This document shows positions 9,505 to 19,211 of a stretch of 64,000 nt of DNA, piece after piece; the stretch's first letter is position 1; every line of letters begins with the position of its first letter. Made by a program: the position numbers and the translations under genes. Below the pieces are notes generated by a model. That model had not been told where the DNA came from. It worked only from the letters and a program-made list of their open reading frames with translations, and searched no databases. Source of the DNA: Rhynchopus euleeides (taxonomy: Eukaryota; Euglenozoa; Diplonemea; Diplonemida; Diplonemidae); assembly GCA_963210315.1 (NCBI GenBank), contig OY723281.1, positions 1,178,001 to 1,242,000 of the forward strand. The letters run 5' to 3'.

Positions 9505-9645
9505 TATTTTTTGTACCAGACACACCTGTGTGTCAGAGGAAATGCGACTGGCGCACTGAAGGAGTCGAAGCGCAGCGAAGCTTCTCATATGTTATCTATC
9601 TCTTTCTGCTCCGCCATCAATCCACTTTCTGTACTTCAGGCAGGT
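9505..9645 (+). repeat. Diverged copy of the ACACACCTGTGTG module
   Basis: A T-run followed by ACACACCTGTGTG, GGAAATGC, and then TTTCTGTACTTCAGGCAGGT follows the same order as the better-conserved 240-bp module at 20639, 25139, 50131, 54580, 59031 (minus) and 63410, although most bases have changed. It suggests an old interspersed family of which the composite repeats carry the youngest members. Confidence 0.5.
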
Positions 9646-9692
9646 CATCCGAGGCGTCACACACAGGGGTGGGGGTGAGAGAGAGAGAGAGG

Positions 9693-9758
9693 GGTGCGAG
9701 TATTTTCGTTTCGGGGATATTCACACTATAAGCATACGAGAGAGAGAGAGAGAGAGAG
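9693..9758 (+). mobile_element. Isolated LINE 3' tail between GA tracts
   Basis: GGGTGCGAGTATTTTCGTTT, then CGGGGATATTCACACTATAA and GCATAC(GA)n is the same as the 3' end of the full LINE at 17733-17778. Here it is preceded by a short (GA)n (9678-9692) and followed by (GA)9, after which the full LINE begins. It is either a severely 5'-truncated earlier copy or the tail of a tandem neighbour. Confidence 0.75.
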
Positions 9759-9944
9759 GCTGTACTTCATTGGTCGCGCCCCGCGGCTGGTGGAGTCCCA
9801 CTTCAGGAGGAGGGGGTCCGGCCCTTTGCCGCGCCCCCTCCGCCACCCCGTTCAACACACACATCATACCCCGGACCCTCCCCCCCGTCATCCCGTGCCT
9901 GATTCCCCCCGTGCTTGGTACCAACTCCCCCGCCCCGGCCTACA

Positions 9945-12086
9945 ATGGCCATGATCGCGAGGATCAAGCGGCTGCAGGCGTCGACGCAGCAGCTTCTCGC
10001 AAGCGGGCGCAAACTCTCGGAGGACGAACTGGACGTCGTTATGACGTTCATGGAGCAGCAGGGCGCGCTGCTCGTGACGCTGTTGGGTGGTGAAACACCT
10101 ACTACCTCTGCAAGCCCGCCGATGGCGGCGCCACCCGCACAGCAGCAGCAGCATCAGCATCAACATCAGCAGCAGCATCAGCAGGCGCCACAGCAGGCGC
10201 AACAACAACCGAAGAAGAAGTCGAACGAGGCATCATCGACAAAGCATCCGCACACCACGGCGCAGCAGCAGCAGCAGCAGCCGACGCAGAAGCCGAAGCA
10301 ACAGCAAGGGCAGCAGCAACAGCGGAAGGGGCCGGCAGCGACGGCCCCCCAGCAAGGATCCGGGTGGGTGACGATGGCGCGCAAGCCGCCCGTGCCACCT
10401 CCCCCGGCCCTCGCGGCCCCCCCGGCGGCTTCAATTGCCGCCACGCAGATCGGGGTCGCGCCGCGCGGGCTCCTCTTCGCGCAGCAGGCGAAGCGCGCGA
10501 AGGAGCTGCTTGAACTCGCGCAGGCAGCGGTAGCGGAGGACTCGCAGCGTGCCTATGCTGTGATCTGCGGGACACGCTTCGCCGGCGCGTCGGAGGAGAT
10601 GCTCACCCTGGTGGGTGGGATGGTGCGCCCGCTGTGGGTGGCGACGGCGGGGAACATCCCCTTTAACAGCGGGGTGCCGGCGGGAAGCGACGGCGTGCCG
10701 GGCGTTGCCCATGTCGACGCCGTCCCACGGGGGGAGGAGCGGACGAGGGTGCTCGTCTTCTGCGTGGCCGCGGCTCACACGTCGAAGGACACGTGGACCG
10801 CGCTGACGACGGGCACCGACAGCCTGACGGTCCTGCAGGGGCTGGCGCGGCGGGCGGCGAGCGACGCCGGCAAGGTGCGGGTGCGGCCGGAGCAGGTGTG
10901 GCGGCCACAGTGGCGCAAGGGCCGGGTGGACGCGATGGTGCGTGTGCCACGGGAGGCTGTCACCAGCCTCCTTCAGGCGTCGGGGGCAGGAGGCTGTTTC
11001 TGGAAGGAGCTGCAATTTGCCGGCGGCCGCGAGCCGTACGCGGCGATTCCCCTCTGCAAGGGTACAACACTGTCGGAGGCACGCGCCGCCGCGAAGGGGC
11101 TGGGACCCGCTGCGCTCGGTCTGGTGTACGGCGTGAGGACACTGTCGGTTCGCGTGGCGACACCCCAGCAGGCTGAGGCGGTGCGCGCCAACCTCGGAGA
11201 TAAAGCTGAACCGGCTCGTGACCCCCTCATGAAATGGGTGGTATCCGGGGCCCGTGGGCAAGAGCACGCCGACGACATCCTGTTCGACTTGCGGCGGGCG
11301 GGAAATGGCTGGAACGCGAGTGTGATAAACTCGCGCGCTAAAAGCGGACAGCGCGTGCTCGTCGTAACGGCGCCAACACCCCCCCCCTTTAGTTGTATAA
11401 CGAGGGCGGGCCGCCCCTCCCTCTGGGTGAGGGAATGGGCGAAAGAGGACGCCCCCCCGCAGGATGTGCGGCGGTTCAAGCCCGCGCCCGCGGCTGGCCC
11501 CCCGGCCAAGGTGAAGCTGCCGGAGCGCTACGTGTCATCCCCACCGACGACACCTATCGCCCCCCCGCAGGTCTCCCCGCAGGCCCCTCCGCAGGACCCC
11601 CCGCCGCCTCCACAGGCACCGCCAGCCGCGGCCCAGGCTGAACCCGCCGCAGATGAGACCGCGGCCCCTCCTCCTGCCGCCGGCGGGGGCGACGACGTTG
11701 ACGACGAGAGCTCCGCCGACATGCTCTCAGCTGACGGGGAGGACGGTGCCCCGCGTGCGGACGCCAACGGCAAGCGGCGTCGGGTGGTCTCCGGGGGCGA
11801 CGGGGCCGAAGAGGAGGACGACATCGACGAGATGCTGGGGCAGCCTTCGTCGAAGGGCTGGGGGGAGCGCATCAGCTCTGCGGTGTCCGACGCGATGGAC
11901 TACGTCTCCCCGATCCGCAAGAGGAATGTGAGCATCCACATTCACCAATGGGGCGTCGGGTACAAGGCCACAATGAACACCCGCTGCCAGCTGTGCGAAG
12001 CGGTCGTGGGCAGGCAGTACACGCTGAAAAGCTGCGAGGGATGCAATCAGGTGGCATGCGCGAGCTGTGCAAACCTGCACAAGTGA
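9945..12086 (+). CDS. LINE ORF1, gag-like RNA-binding protein
   Basis: Predicted 713 residues starting MAMIARIKRL; the frame is open a little further upstream without an ATG. In order: a short helical N-terminus, a low-complexity Gln/His/Lys tract (about residues 65-140), a globular middle of some 350 residues with no recognised family, a Pro-rich then acidic segment (DDVDDESS, EEEDDIDEML), and a C-terminal zinc-binding motif C-x2-C-x13-C-x2-C-x4-C-x2-C (from CQLCEAV to CASCANLHK). LINE ORF1 proteins bind element RNA to form the RNP; that role is inferred. It ends at a UGA followed by C, and the frame continues open into ORF2, so readthrough is the likely route to ORF2. Confidence 0.85.
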   Translation: MAMIARIKRLQASTQQLLASGRKLSEDELDVVMTFMEQQGALLVTLLGGETPTTSASPPMAAPPAQQQQHQHQHQQQHQQAPQQAQQQPKKKSNEASSTKHPHTTAQQQQQQPTQKPKQQQGQQQQRKGPAATAPQQGSGWVTMARKPPVPPPPALAAPPAASIAATQIGVAPRGLLFAQQAKRAKELLELAQAAVAEDSQRAYAVICGTRFAGASEEMLTLVGGMVRPLWVATAGNIPFNSGVPAGSDGVPGVAHVDAVPRGEERTRVLVFCVAAAHTSKDTWTALTTGTDSLTVLQGLARRAASDAGKVRVRPEQVWRPQWRKGRVDAMVRVPREAVTSLLQASGAGGCFWKELQFAGGREPYAAIPLCKGTTLSEARAAAKGLGPAALGLVYGVRTLSVRVATPQQAEAVRANLGDKAEPARDPLMKWVVSGARGQEHADDILFDLRRAGNGWNASVINSRAKSGQRVLVVTAPTPPPFSCITRAGRPSLWVREWAKEDAPPQDVRRFKPAPAAGPPAKVKLPERYVSSPPTTPIAPPQVSPQAPPQDPPPPPQAPPAAAQAEPAADETAAPPPAAGGGDDVDDESSADMLSADGEDGAPRADANGKRRRVVSGGDGAEEEDDIDEMLGQPSSKGWGERISSAVSDAMDYVSPIRKRNVSIHIHQWGVGYKATMNTRCQLCEAVVGRQYTLKSCEGCNQVACASCANLHK

Positions 12087-12170
12087 CTTCCCACCCGGGA
12101 TAAGCGACTCGCAGATGCTGCGTATCTGCGCCTCCCCACGCACGGGGACATCGAGACGAACCCAGGCCCC
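12084..12170 (+). promoter_or_regulatory. UGA readthrough site plus 2A skipping peptide
   Basis: ORF1 ends AAG-TGA-CTT. The same frame continues without another stop through RLADAAYLRLPTH to GDIETNPGP (12144-12170), an exact match to the 2A consensus D-x-E-x-N-P-G-P. 2A peptides make the ribosome skip the last Gly-Pro bond, here between 12167 and 12168. The arrangement predicts that a minority of ribosomes read through UGA and then release ORF2 protein starting at Pro, with ORF1 carrying the short extension. The 2A match is direct; readthrough is inference from frame continuity. Confidence 0.85.
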
Positions 12171-15100
12171 GCTATCACCCTGGCTTCCGTGAATGTGACG
12201 GCGCTGCTTCCTCACCTCGAGAAGATCACGCTGATCCCTGCCGACATCGTCTGTCTACAAGAAACTGCCCTGACCAAGCACATGCAGGAAGAGGTATCGA
12301 CGCACCTTTCCCAGGAGCGGATATGGTCCACGGCTTGGGGTGCACCCCGCGACGGCGTTAAAGGCAACCTTGTGAAAGGCACCAAAGGCGGAGTCGGCAT
12401 CCTTGCGCGGAAGCCCGCCCCGCTCGTGCGCCTCTCCACCCCCACGACACTGGAACGTTTTGCAAGCGATGGCCGTTTTGTACACGCAAAGGTGGCAATC
12501 GGAGATGGTAGCTCCTTCCTGCACGTCCTATGCGTGTACGCCCCGTCGGGTCAGAAGCGGCGCAAGTCTGGGAAAACCTTCGCCGAACGGGAGCGACTCC
12601 TGCATGCGGTGCTGCTAGACTACGGCAGATGCTTGGGCGACGTGCCGGTAGTGGTGATGGGCGACCTCAACACCGACAGGGATGCGTCGCCCACCCTCGC
12701 ACATGCACTGGACAACTACTGGGCCGATGCTGCGGCACTGGCCGCACAGGCCACCGGCACCACGCCCCCTTCAACCTTCACCTCCACTACATGCGAGGGG
12801 ACACGTATCGACTACGCGCTGCTGAACCCGATCGCAGCGCAGGCCCTTACGGCGTGCGATGTTCGGGACGTGGGAGTGCCGAACCACCTCTGCGTGACGA
12901 TGACTCTCGACGTTCAGGTCTTCGACCAGACGTGCCTCAAATACAGGGTCCCCAAGCAAATCCGCGTTCCTCGGGCCCCCCCCGGGGATACCACCGCGCC
13001 CCCTCCTACTCCATCCCTCTCGGGGTTCGAGGGAGCCCTGCGGCGGGGCGACCTTGACAATGCCTGGAAACTGCTCTGCGAAGCGTGCGAGACCTACCTC
13101 GTGCAATTGGCGGGACTTTCAGCTGGTGCCTCCCGCGCCTACATCGGCCGTGGGGATGTACGCGAGCCACGGAAGGTCCGCCTGTGTGCGAGGGAATCAC
13201 GGGCACCGGATGGGCTGGGAGCCGCGTCCTGCCGTGAGCTGAAACTGCGCGCTGCCATCCGACGCCTAGAGGAGTTGGTGGGCGCCCGCATGCGTCTTGG
13301 CAACGGCCTGCTGCCATACGATGTTTCACGCTGCTGGGAGAAGTGCAGAACACTGGTATGTGAGCTGCCCACCAACCAGGATGTGCCGGCTGGCGGCCGG
13401 CGCGACGGTACCCCGCCCCTTGCGGTGCTCCAACGCCTCCTCCACGGGACGCGCGCGGAGTGCCGACGGATTCTCTCTGAGGTGGTGCACCAGCGCCGAG
13501 GCCTGCTCCGCGACGACTTCCGGAGACGTTGCCGTGAGGATGCGAAGAGTGTCGTGGCGATGCTGAAGGGAGAGACGCCCAGCACTGCCGACACGGTGCG
13601 GCGACCGGACGGGACCTTCACCGCCAACCTCGCTGAGATGGACAGCATCCTGCAAGGAGCCTGGGACAGCATCCTGCGGCTGTACCCTGATCGCGTTGGG
13701 GAACCCGAATTTGCGCCGTTCATGGAGCGCTTCGGGAAATACGTACACCACACTCCGATGACTATATCCGACATCACGGGGTCAGACCTCATCGCGCTGG
13801 CACAGATGAAGCTAGCGAAGTCCAAGTCGGGCACCTGCGGCGTCGACGGCTGGAGACTGGAAGAGGTTGCACTTCTGCCGGTGGGGCTAATGGATGGGTT
13901 TGCAGCCCTCTTCAACAGCATCGAGCGTACCGGCTCTTGGCCCGAGGCGCTGAGAACCGCACTGGTGACGCTCATCCCCAAGGGCGAATACGCTGGCGAC
14001 CCGCTCGGACTTCGGCCCATCACGGTCACGAGCCTGGTGTACCGCATATGGGCCTGCCGCCGTCTGCAGGATGTTGTCGTATGGCAGGAGGGCTGGATTG
14101 ACCCCTCTCAACACGGCTTCCGCCCCGGCCACCGCGCCGACGACGCGCTGATGGACCTCACGACCCAGATTGAGGAAACGCTCCTGGACAAGGACACCTC
14201 GATCTACCTCCTGGCGCTCGACTTCTCGAAATGTTTCGACAGGGTACCCCAGCGCTTAGTCCTGGAGCTGGCGCGTGCAATGGGGCTGCACGAGCGCATC
14301 CTCCGGCCGCTGGAAGCGATGTACTCGCGCCTCCGCCGTCGCTTCAAGACCCCACTCGGAGTGGGGGGGGAGTTCGATGTGACGAACGGAATTCTTCAGG
14401 GCTGCCCATTGTCGGTCGTCCTCATCAACGCGCTGCTCTCCGTCCTGGTGAAAGCGATCCAGGAAGAGAGCGGGGGGGCCCTCAGCATATCGTACGCGGA
14501 TGACGCCACTATCATCTCGCGTGTCTCTGAGGCGCTGACACAACGTGGCGCGGACATCACGGGCGAGTTCTGCGCAATAACGGGAATGCGCCTAAACGAA
14601 AAGAAGACCATTGCCATGGGCGTGCATCGCGTGGACCCCTCCTCTGGCGCACGCCCTCGATATGTCGGCACCATCGCTGTAAATGGGGCCACCTTCCCCA
14701 CCAAAACCGCCTCACCTGCACTAGGCGTGCGCGTCTGTGTGTCACCAGCGTTCATAGACCGCGGCGACGACGGACGGGCGAGTAAAGCGCATGCCCCCTT
14801 ACGCCGCCTGGGCAGCTCGCCTGCGACCTTTGAGCAGCGACACGGCCTGATTGCTGGCGCAGTCATGCCCCGAGCGATCTTCGGTGGCTGGTATGCGCCC
14901 ATTGACCACCGGGTCCTCCGCGACCTAGAGACCCGAGCCTCAAACTGCCTATACGGTGACCGCCATCCCTCCCGCAGCACCGCAGCGGCCCTCTCCATTG
15001 CCTCGAAGGGACACCTCCTTCACCCAGGAATCATAGTGCCGTATCGCATGCTGCTCCTACTTCTAGACTCCTGCCGCCGCCTACCAGAATTGATCCCGCG

Positions 15101-17720
15101 ATTCAACCGCATTCGGGCCATGTATGCGCAAAAAACACGCATCGACGTCCCCCTCGGGCCTATCGGGCTTGCGCTCAAAAAAGGACTGCCGCCGGCCTCC
15201 CTCACCTGCGGCGATGATGTTTCCCTCATATCTGCTCCAGGAGGTTCCGAACCACTGCTTTCACTCGAAGTGGCGGCACGGAACCATGTGCTACGCGAGG
15301 CGCTGCGTCACAACATCTGGCGAAGGCTTGCTATCTCCAGACCCTCCTTCGGCGGTGTGGAGGACGGCGTTGACACCGTGCTGACAAACGACTTCTGGCA
15401 ATCATGTGGGGATCCTGTGCTCGCCGCTGCGATGCGCTGCATTATTGTTGGGGGCGTGTTCCTGGCAGACCGCTGGGGACGCAATAAGCTTGGGGCTGCG
15501 ACGGACTCCGCGCCTGACGGGCCGGAGGCCGAGCGCTCGACCGCTCCTACTCCACCTCCTGTGACCGCTGCCGACCACGCCACAGCACCCGCGGACGGCG
15601 ACGCTGCCGGTGACACCGATGATGACGACGACTCGTCGAGCTCAGCCCCGTCCGAGTTCGATGTCCTCGACGACTCGGGTGAGGTGCCCCTACCCCTCAC
15701 AGCAACACAGCCGGAGCCGGGTAGCGACCGCCTCTGCCGGAATTGCGATACGGGCTCCCCCGAAACCGTCACGCATCTCTTCTGGGAATGCCCTGCCCAC
15801 AACGACGTCCGTGCCCGGGAGCGGTACGCGGGTCTCTGTGAGGAGCGCCTCTCATGGCCGCCCTGCCTAGCCAACTGGGGCATCATACCGAAACCCCTAT
15901 CCGGTACGGTGCGGGCGAAGGACCTGCACCACCTAATGAGCACGATAGTCGCCCGCAGAGATGTGCTGGAACGTGAGCGCCTCGGGGTATCCCCAACTGT
16001 TTGCGCGTGGGACGCAGCGCTAGCGCGACCCGCTGCGCCCCATCAGTCCGACCTGGCCTCACTGCCGGACAACCCACCCCGCTGGACTCACGGAGAGTGC
16101 ATCATGCGTGCCCTGCGGGCCTGGCTCGGTCGTCTCACCTGGACGAGGGAGGGGTCCGTCTCCTTCTGCGAGCTCGCCATCGACTTCGAGGTCTTCTCCG
16201 GGCTCGACGTCTGCCCGATCGCTACTGGCGCCCCGGCAGGAACCCAGCCCGCCCCACTCAACATGCGTGGACGCATGATGGGGCAGATGTTGAAATACCT
16301 TGTCTCCCAGTGTGAAGCAGTTAACCTCCGCGCGCCCCTGCCTGGCGCGTTTGTCTCGCGTGTCTACTGCCTCCGCGCGGTGGGGGTGAAGGAAGTCTGG
16401 GGCGGTCTTGAGCCGCGCCCCCGCTTTGCCTGCCACGGGCTCACCACCCGTATCCTGATCGAGCAGATTCCCCGCGCGATCCACTGGGCCTCGAGCAAGT
16501 CGTGGGGCCTGGACCTTACCCCGTCGTATGCCGAGGTGCCCGACCGGGACACGCGAAGCGAACAGTGGGACCCTACTCCCGTAGCCCCCACCCGTGACCC
16601 CCTCGACACGGTCAGCCCGAGGTCGGCGCCGTGCGGCGCTGAGCGCTATGCCCCCCGTTCGGAGGTGCTGGCTCGCAACGTCTGCAGGGCCCACTCCAAG
16701 CCCAAGTGCCATGACTGCGACGCGGCGGGGCACAACCGAACCCTGCGAATGGAAGACTGCTGCCGGGCCCACCACCGCCAGGATGACGGACTGCCCGTGC
16801 AGTTCTGCACCACGCACCGGCTGCTCCGCTGCGGCACCTGCAGCTCCTCCAACATGTGCTGCAAGCGTGGCCACCACGGCTGCCGCGACCATGACCTGCC
16901 CCCCTGCGGGGTCTGCGCCTCTCTGCCTGAGCTGGATGACAGACGCCCCACCGCTTGCTGCAAGAAGGGCCACCACGTCCCTCCCGCCCCTGCGACGCCT
17001 GTGGAGGCAGACGCCCCCACCCCGCCGCCCCATGTGCCGCCAACCCCGCCCTTCCCAGAGGCGACTGCGCCTACCGTGGGGGATCTTCCCTCCACCACGC
17101 CACCCCGTGTGCCTGCGCCTCAGCCCTCCCCTGAAGCGACCCCGTGTCCCGCTACTCCCGAGCCCGCCACCCCTCCAGTTATCCTGAAGAGGCTGGCCCA
17201 TACCGTGTGCTCCCCGGGCTCACCCCACCGCCACCTGATGCAGCCTCGTAGGAGGCTCTCACCCGACGGCGTCAGGCCATCCATCCCCGCCGTGGCGCAG
17301 CTGAAGCGCACCGCCTTAGAGGCGCATACCGGTTCCACCCCGGCACTGCCTGCCCAAAGGCCTAGGGTCGACCACGTGATCCCCACCGCTGACGCTGACG
17401 CTGACGTGGGCGCCGCTGATCCGGACCCACCTTCTCCTACTACCTCCCCTCCCGACGGCGTGTCCGTTGACGCAGCCCTTCCCCAAAGGCCCCGTTCTGG
17501 TGCCTCTTCCTCCTCCGCCCGTGCGCGGTCACCGCACGCGCCTACAGGCTTCCGGGCCTACCTTAATCCTCCTTCCTCACGTAGCGCGTCACCGGGCGCT
17601 ACAGACCGTGTGGCGCCTGCGCCTCCTCCTCCTCCTGTGTCACTTCCCTCACCCCACCAGAGCAGCTCCTCTCTCAAACAAGGGGAGTCTACCGGGCCGC
17701 GGGCCCGCGTAGTTAAGTAG
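12087..17720 (+). CDS. LINE ORF2: 2A, endonuclease, reverse transcriptase
   Basis: Open frame of 1877 codons after the UGA, with no ATG at its head; the mature protein probably starts at the 2A proline (12168). The APE endonuclease follows at once: LQET (Glu near 12261), GDLN (12660-12671), RIDY (12804-12815) and NHLCV. Reverse transcriptase: LIPKGE, QHGFRPGH, LDFSKCFDRV (about 14220), LQGCPLS, YADD (14493-14504), GMRLNEKKT. Then a knuckle C-x2-C-x9-H-x4-C (15734-15795, CRNC to WEC), an extended Cys/His-rich block (about 16675-16980, NVCRAHSKPKCHDC onward) and a long Pro/Ser-rich tail. It nicks target DNA and copies element RNA onto it. All catalytic motifs look intact. The Cys/His block is shared with the fragment at 32180-34369. 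Confidence 0.92.
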   Translation, partial: LPTRDKRLADAAYLRLPTHGDIETNPGPAITLASVNVTALLPHLEKITLIPADIVCLQETALTKHMQEEVSTHLSQERIWSTAWGAPRDGVKGNLVKGTKGGVGILARKPAPLVRLSTPTTLERFASDGRFVHAKVAIGDGSSFLHVLCVYAPSGQKRRKSGKTFAERERLLHAVLLDYGRCLGDVPVVVMGDLNTDRDASPTLAHALDNYWADAAALAAQATGTTPPSTFTSTTCEGTRIDYALLNPIAAQALTACDVRDVGVPNHLCVTMTLDVQVFDQTCLKYRVPKQIRVPRAPPGDTTAPPPTPSLSGFEGALRRGDLDNAWKLLCEACETYLVQLAGLSAGASRAYIGRGDVREPRKVRLCARESRAPDGLGAASCRELKLRAAIRRLEELVGARMRLGNGLLPYDVSRCWEKCRTLVCELPTNQDVPAGGRRDGTPPLAVLQRLLHGTRAECRRILSEVVHQRRGLLRDDFRRRCREDAKSVVAMLKGETPSTADTVRRPDGTFTANLAEMDSILQGAWDSILRLYPDRVGEPEFAPFMERFGKYVHHTPMTISDITGSDLIALAQMKLAKSKSGTCGVDGWRLEEVALLPVGLMDGFAALFNSIERTGSWPEALRTALVTLIPKGEYAGDPLGLRPITVTSLVYRIWACRRLQDVVVWQEGWIDPSQHGFRPGHRADDALMDLTTQIEETLLDKDTSIYLLALDFSKCFDRVPQRLVLELARAMGLHERILRPLEAMYSRLRRRFKTPLGVGGEFDVTNGILQGCPLSVVLINALLSVLVKAIQEESGGALSISYADDATIISRVSEALTQRGADITGEFCAITGMRLNEKKTIAMGVHRVDPSSGARPRYVGTIAVNGATFPTKTASPALGVRVCVSPAFIDRGDDGRASKAHAPLRRLGSSPATFEQRHGLIAGAVMPRAIFGGWYAPIDHRVLRDLETRASNCLYGDRHPSRSTAAALSIASKGHLLHPGIIVPYRMLLLLLDSCRRLPELIPRFNRIRAMYAQKTRIDVPLGPIGLALKKGLPPASLTCGDDVSLISAPGGSEPLLSLEVAARNHVLREALRHNIWRRLAISRPSFGGVEDGVDTVLTNDFWQSCGDPVLAAAMRCIIVGGVFLADRWGRNKLGAATDSAPDGPEAERSTAPTPPPVTAADHATAPADGDAAGDTDDDDDSSSSAPSEFDVLDDSGEVPLPLTATQPEPGSDRLCRNCDTGSPETVTHLFWECPAHNDVRARERYAGLCEERLSWPPCLANWGIIPKPLSGTVRAKDLHHLMSTIVARRDVLERERLGVSPTVCAWDAALARPAAPHQSDLASLPDNPPRWTHGECIMRALRAWLGRLTWTREGSVSFCELAIDFEVFSGLDVCPIATGAPAGTQPAPLNMRGRMMGQMLKYLVSQCEAVNLRAPLPGAFVSRVYCLRAVGVKEVWGGLEPRPRFACHGLTTRILIEQIPRAIHWASSKSWGLDLTPSYAEVPDRDTRSEQWDPTPVAPTRDPLDTVSPRSAPCGAERYAPRSEVLARNVCRAHSKPKCHDCDAAGHNRTLRMEDCCRAHHRQDDGLPVQFCTTHRLLRCGTCSSSNMCCKRGHHGCRDHDLPPCGVCASLPELDDRRPTACCKKGHHVPPAPATPVEADAPTPPPHVPPTPPFPEATAPTVGDLPSTTPPRVPAPQPSPEATPCPATPEPATPPVILKRLAHTVCSPGSPHRHLMQPRRRLSPDGVRPSIPAVAQLKRTALEAHTGSTPALPAQRPRVDHVIPTADADADVGAADPDPPSPTTSPPDGVSVDAALPQRPRSGASSSSARARSPHAPTGFRAYLNPPSSRSASPGATDRVAPAPPPPPVSLPSPHQSSSSLKQGESTGPRARVVK

Positions 17721-17775
17721 ACGACACCCTTGGGGTGCGAGTATTTTCGTTTCGGGGATATTCACACTATAAGCA

Positions 17776-17968
<193 letters not shown>

Positions 17969-18168
17969 NNNNNNNNNNNNNNNNNNNNNNNNNNNNNNNN
18001 NNNNNNNNNNNNNNNNNNNNNNNNNNNNNNNNNNNNNNNNNNNNNNNNNNNNNNNNNNNNNNNNNNNNNNNNNNNNNNNNNNNNNNNNNNNNNNNNNNNN
18101 NNNNNNNNNNNNNNNNNNNNNNNNNNNNNNNNNNNNNNNNNNNNNNNNNNNNNNNNNNNNNNNNNNNN
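17969..18168. other. Assembly gap, exactly 200 N
   Basis: A run of 200 N, probably a fixed-size placeholder where assembly failed in the GA tract. The linkage of sequence left and right of it should be treated with care. Confidence 0.98.
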
Positions 18169-18446
18169 AAGATTAACGTGGGTGTGTGCGTGGGTGCTCA
18201 TTTACGTGCGCTGCCCAAACTCTGTGGCAAAAGAATCAACAGAAACATGGTTGAGTCTGGTATAATACTCACAATATGGGGCCGCAGAAAAGAAATCACA
18301 GCCCAGCAAGCGCGAGGGGATCCCAAAAAGTTCTCCTCACTGGGGGCTGCTCAAAGCAAGGCCAAAGAAATCGTTCAAATTCGTTCAAAAAAGCTCTTGT
18401 GTCTGCAAAACAGCAAGGAGGGGGAGAAAGAACCAGCCCATTGTTG
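18169..18446. other. Intergenic, no gene seen
   Basis: AT-balanced sequence with no convincing frame. At 18447-18466 is a minus-strand copy of the dispersed motif GGTGGAAGCGTCAACGCATC. Confidence 0.4.
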
Positions 18447-18473
18447 ATGCGTTGACGCTTCCACCGCCCCCTA

Positions 18474-18966
18474 CTGGGGGGGGGGGGCTAAATAGAAGCC
18501 CCCCCTTGTATTCGGCGTAGGATCGAGTTTTTTTTGGGGGTTTTCGATTTTTGCCCCAGGTGGCCTCGTGGAATCGCGATTTTCGCCTTCCATTGCACTA
18601 TTCGGAATCCGTGCGGATCGTGGTGGGGTCATTTTGTGGGTGGTGGTGCCAAGTATCACACATGAAATGTGGTCCTGATAATGGGAGGATATTCAGCCAT
18701 GGGAGTCATCCACCTGCGAGGACCCCCACACTGGTGTCCAAAACCCTGTTCTTTTGAATGGTTGGATTCCGTGCGGATCGCAGTGGGGTCATTTTGACCA
18801 TGGGGTGCCTGTTAGGACTGGAAAAACAGGCTGAAAATTTGAAATGGGCTGAAATTCGGCTTCCGCCGAATACAAGACCCCCCCCCCCCTTGTATTCGGC
18901 GAAAAGTTTTATGGATTTCGAATTTTCAGACCCCCCCCCCCTTCTATTTAGCCCCCCCCCCCCCAG
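18474..18966. mobile_element. Non-autonomous TIR element with G-run ends, TSD TA
   Basis: The left end CTG(12)-like G-run followed by CTAAATAGAAG is mirrored on the right as CTTCTATTTAG, a C-run and CAG. Both ends are flanked by TA (18472-18473, 18967-18968), as for Tc1/mariner-type insertion. The interior holds an internal direct repeat (ATTCCGTGCGGATCG at 18607 and 18769, each followed by GTGGGGTCATTTTG) and three copies of TTGTATTCGGCG in both orientations. It has no transposase frame. A related start, TACTGGGGGGGGGCAAATAC, occurs at 36303. Confidence 0.6.
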
Positions 18967-18968
18967 TA

Positions 18969-19211
18969 GGCTAGAGTGTCATGAGATAGCTCGACACACA
19001 GAAGAGGCAGGGCCGGAAGCACCCTGACACTTGTACGCATCATGAATGTGCTCAATAAAGTACCGACGAAGGAGTGATGATGCAGAAAATGACTCGGCGT
19101 CGCACAATGCACACGAATGACGCGCAGCTCGCTCAAAGTTTCACTTTCACGCTCGGCAGCCACACCAAGAACTGTGAAAACGTGATGATGGGGTCACCAT
19201 CGAACAACTGA
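18969..19211. other. Intergenic, no gene seen
   Basis: No coding signal or clear repeat recognised between the TIR element at 18474-18966 and the inverted-repeat unit starting at 19212. Confidence 0.35.

Noticed and set aside
9622-9640. A spliced-leader RNA gene
   Set aside because: The SL-like word is followed by CAGGCAGGT instead of a GT donor at the exon end, and no SL RNA intron features such as an Sm-site arrangement were found.
12084-12086. UGA read as tryptophan by a variant genetic code
   Set aside because: The WD40 gene and surface genes B and C all end in UGA at natural protein ends, and no host gene has an internal UGA.
12189-12191. ORF2 starting at a GTG codon
   Set aside because: The frame continues upstream through a perfect 2A motif to the ORF1 stop, which is a better explanation for the missing ATG.
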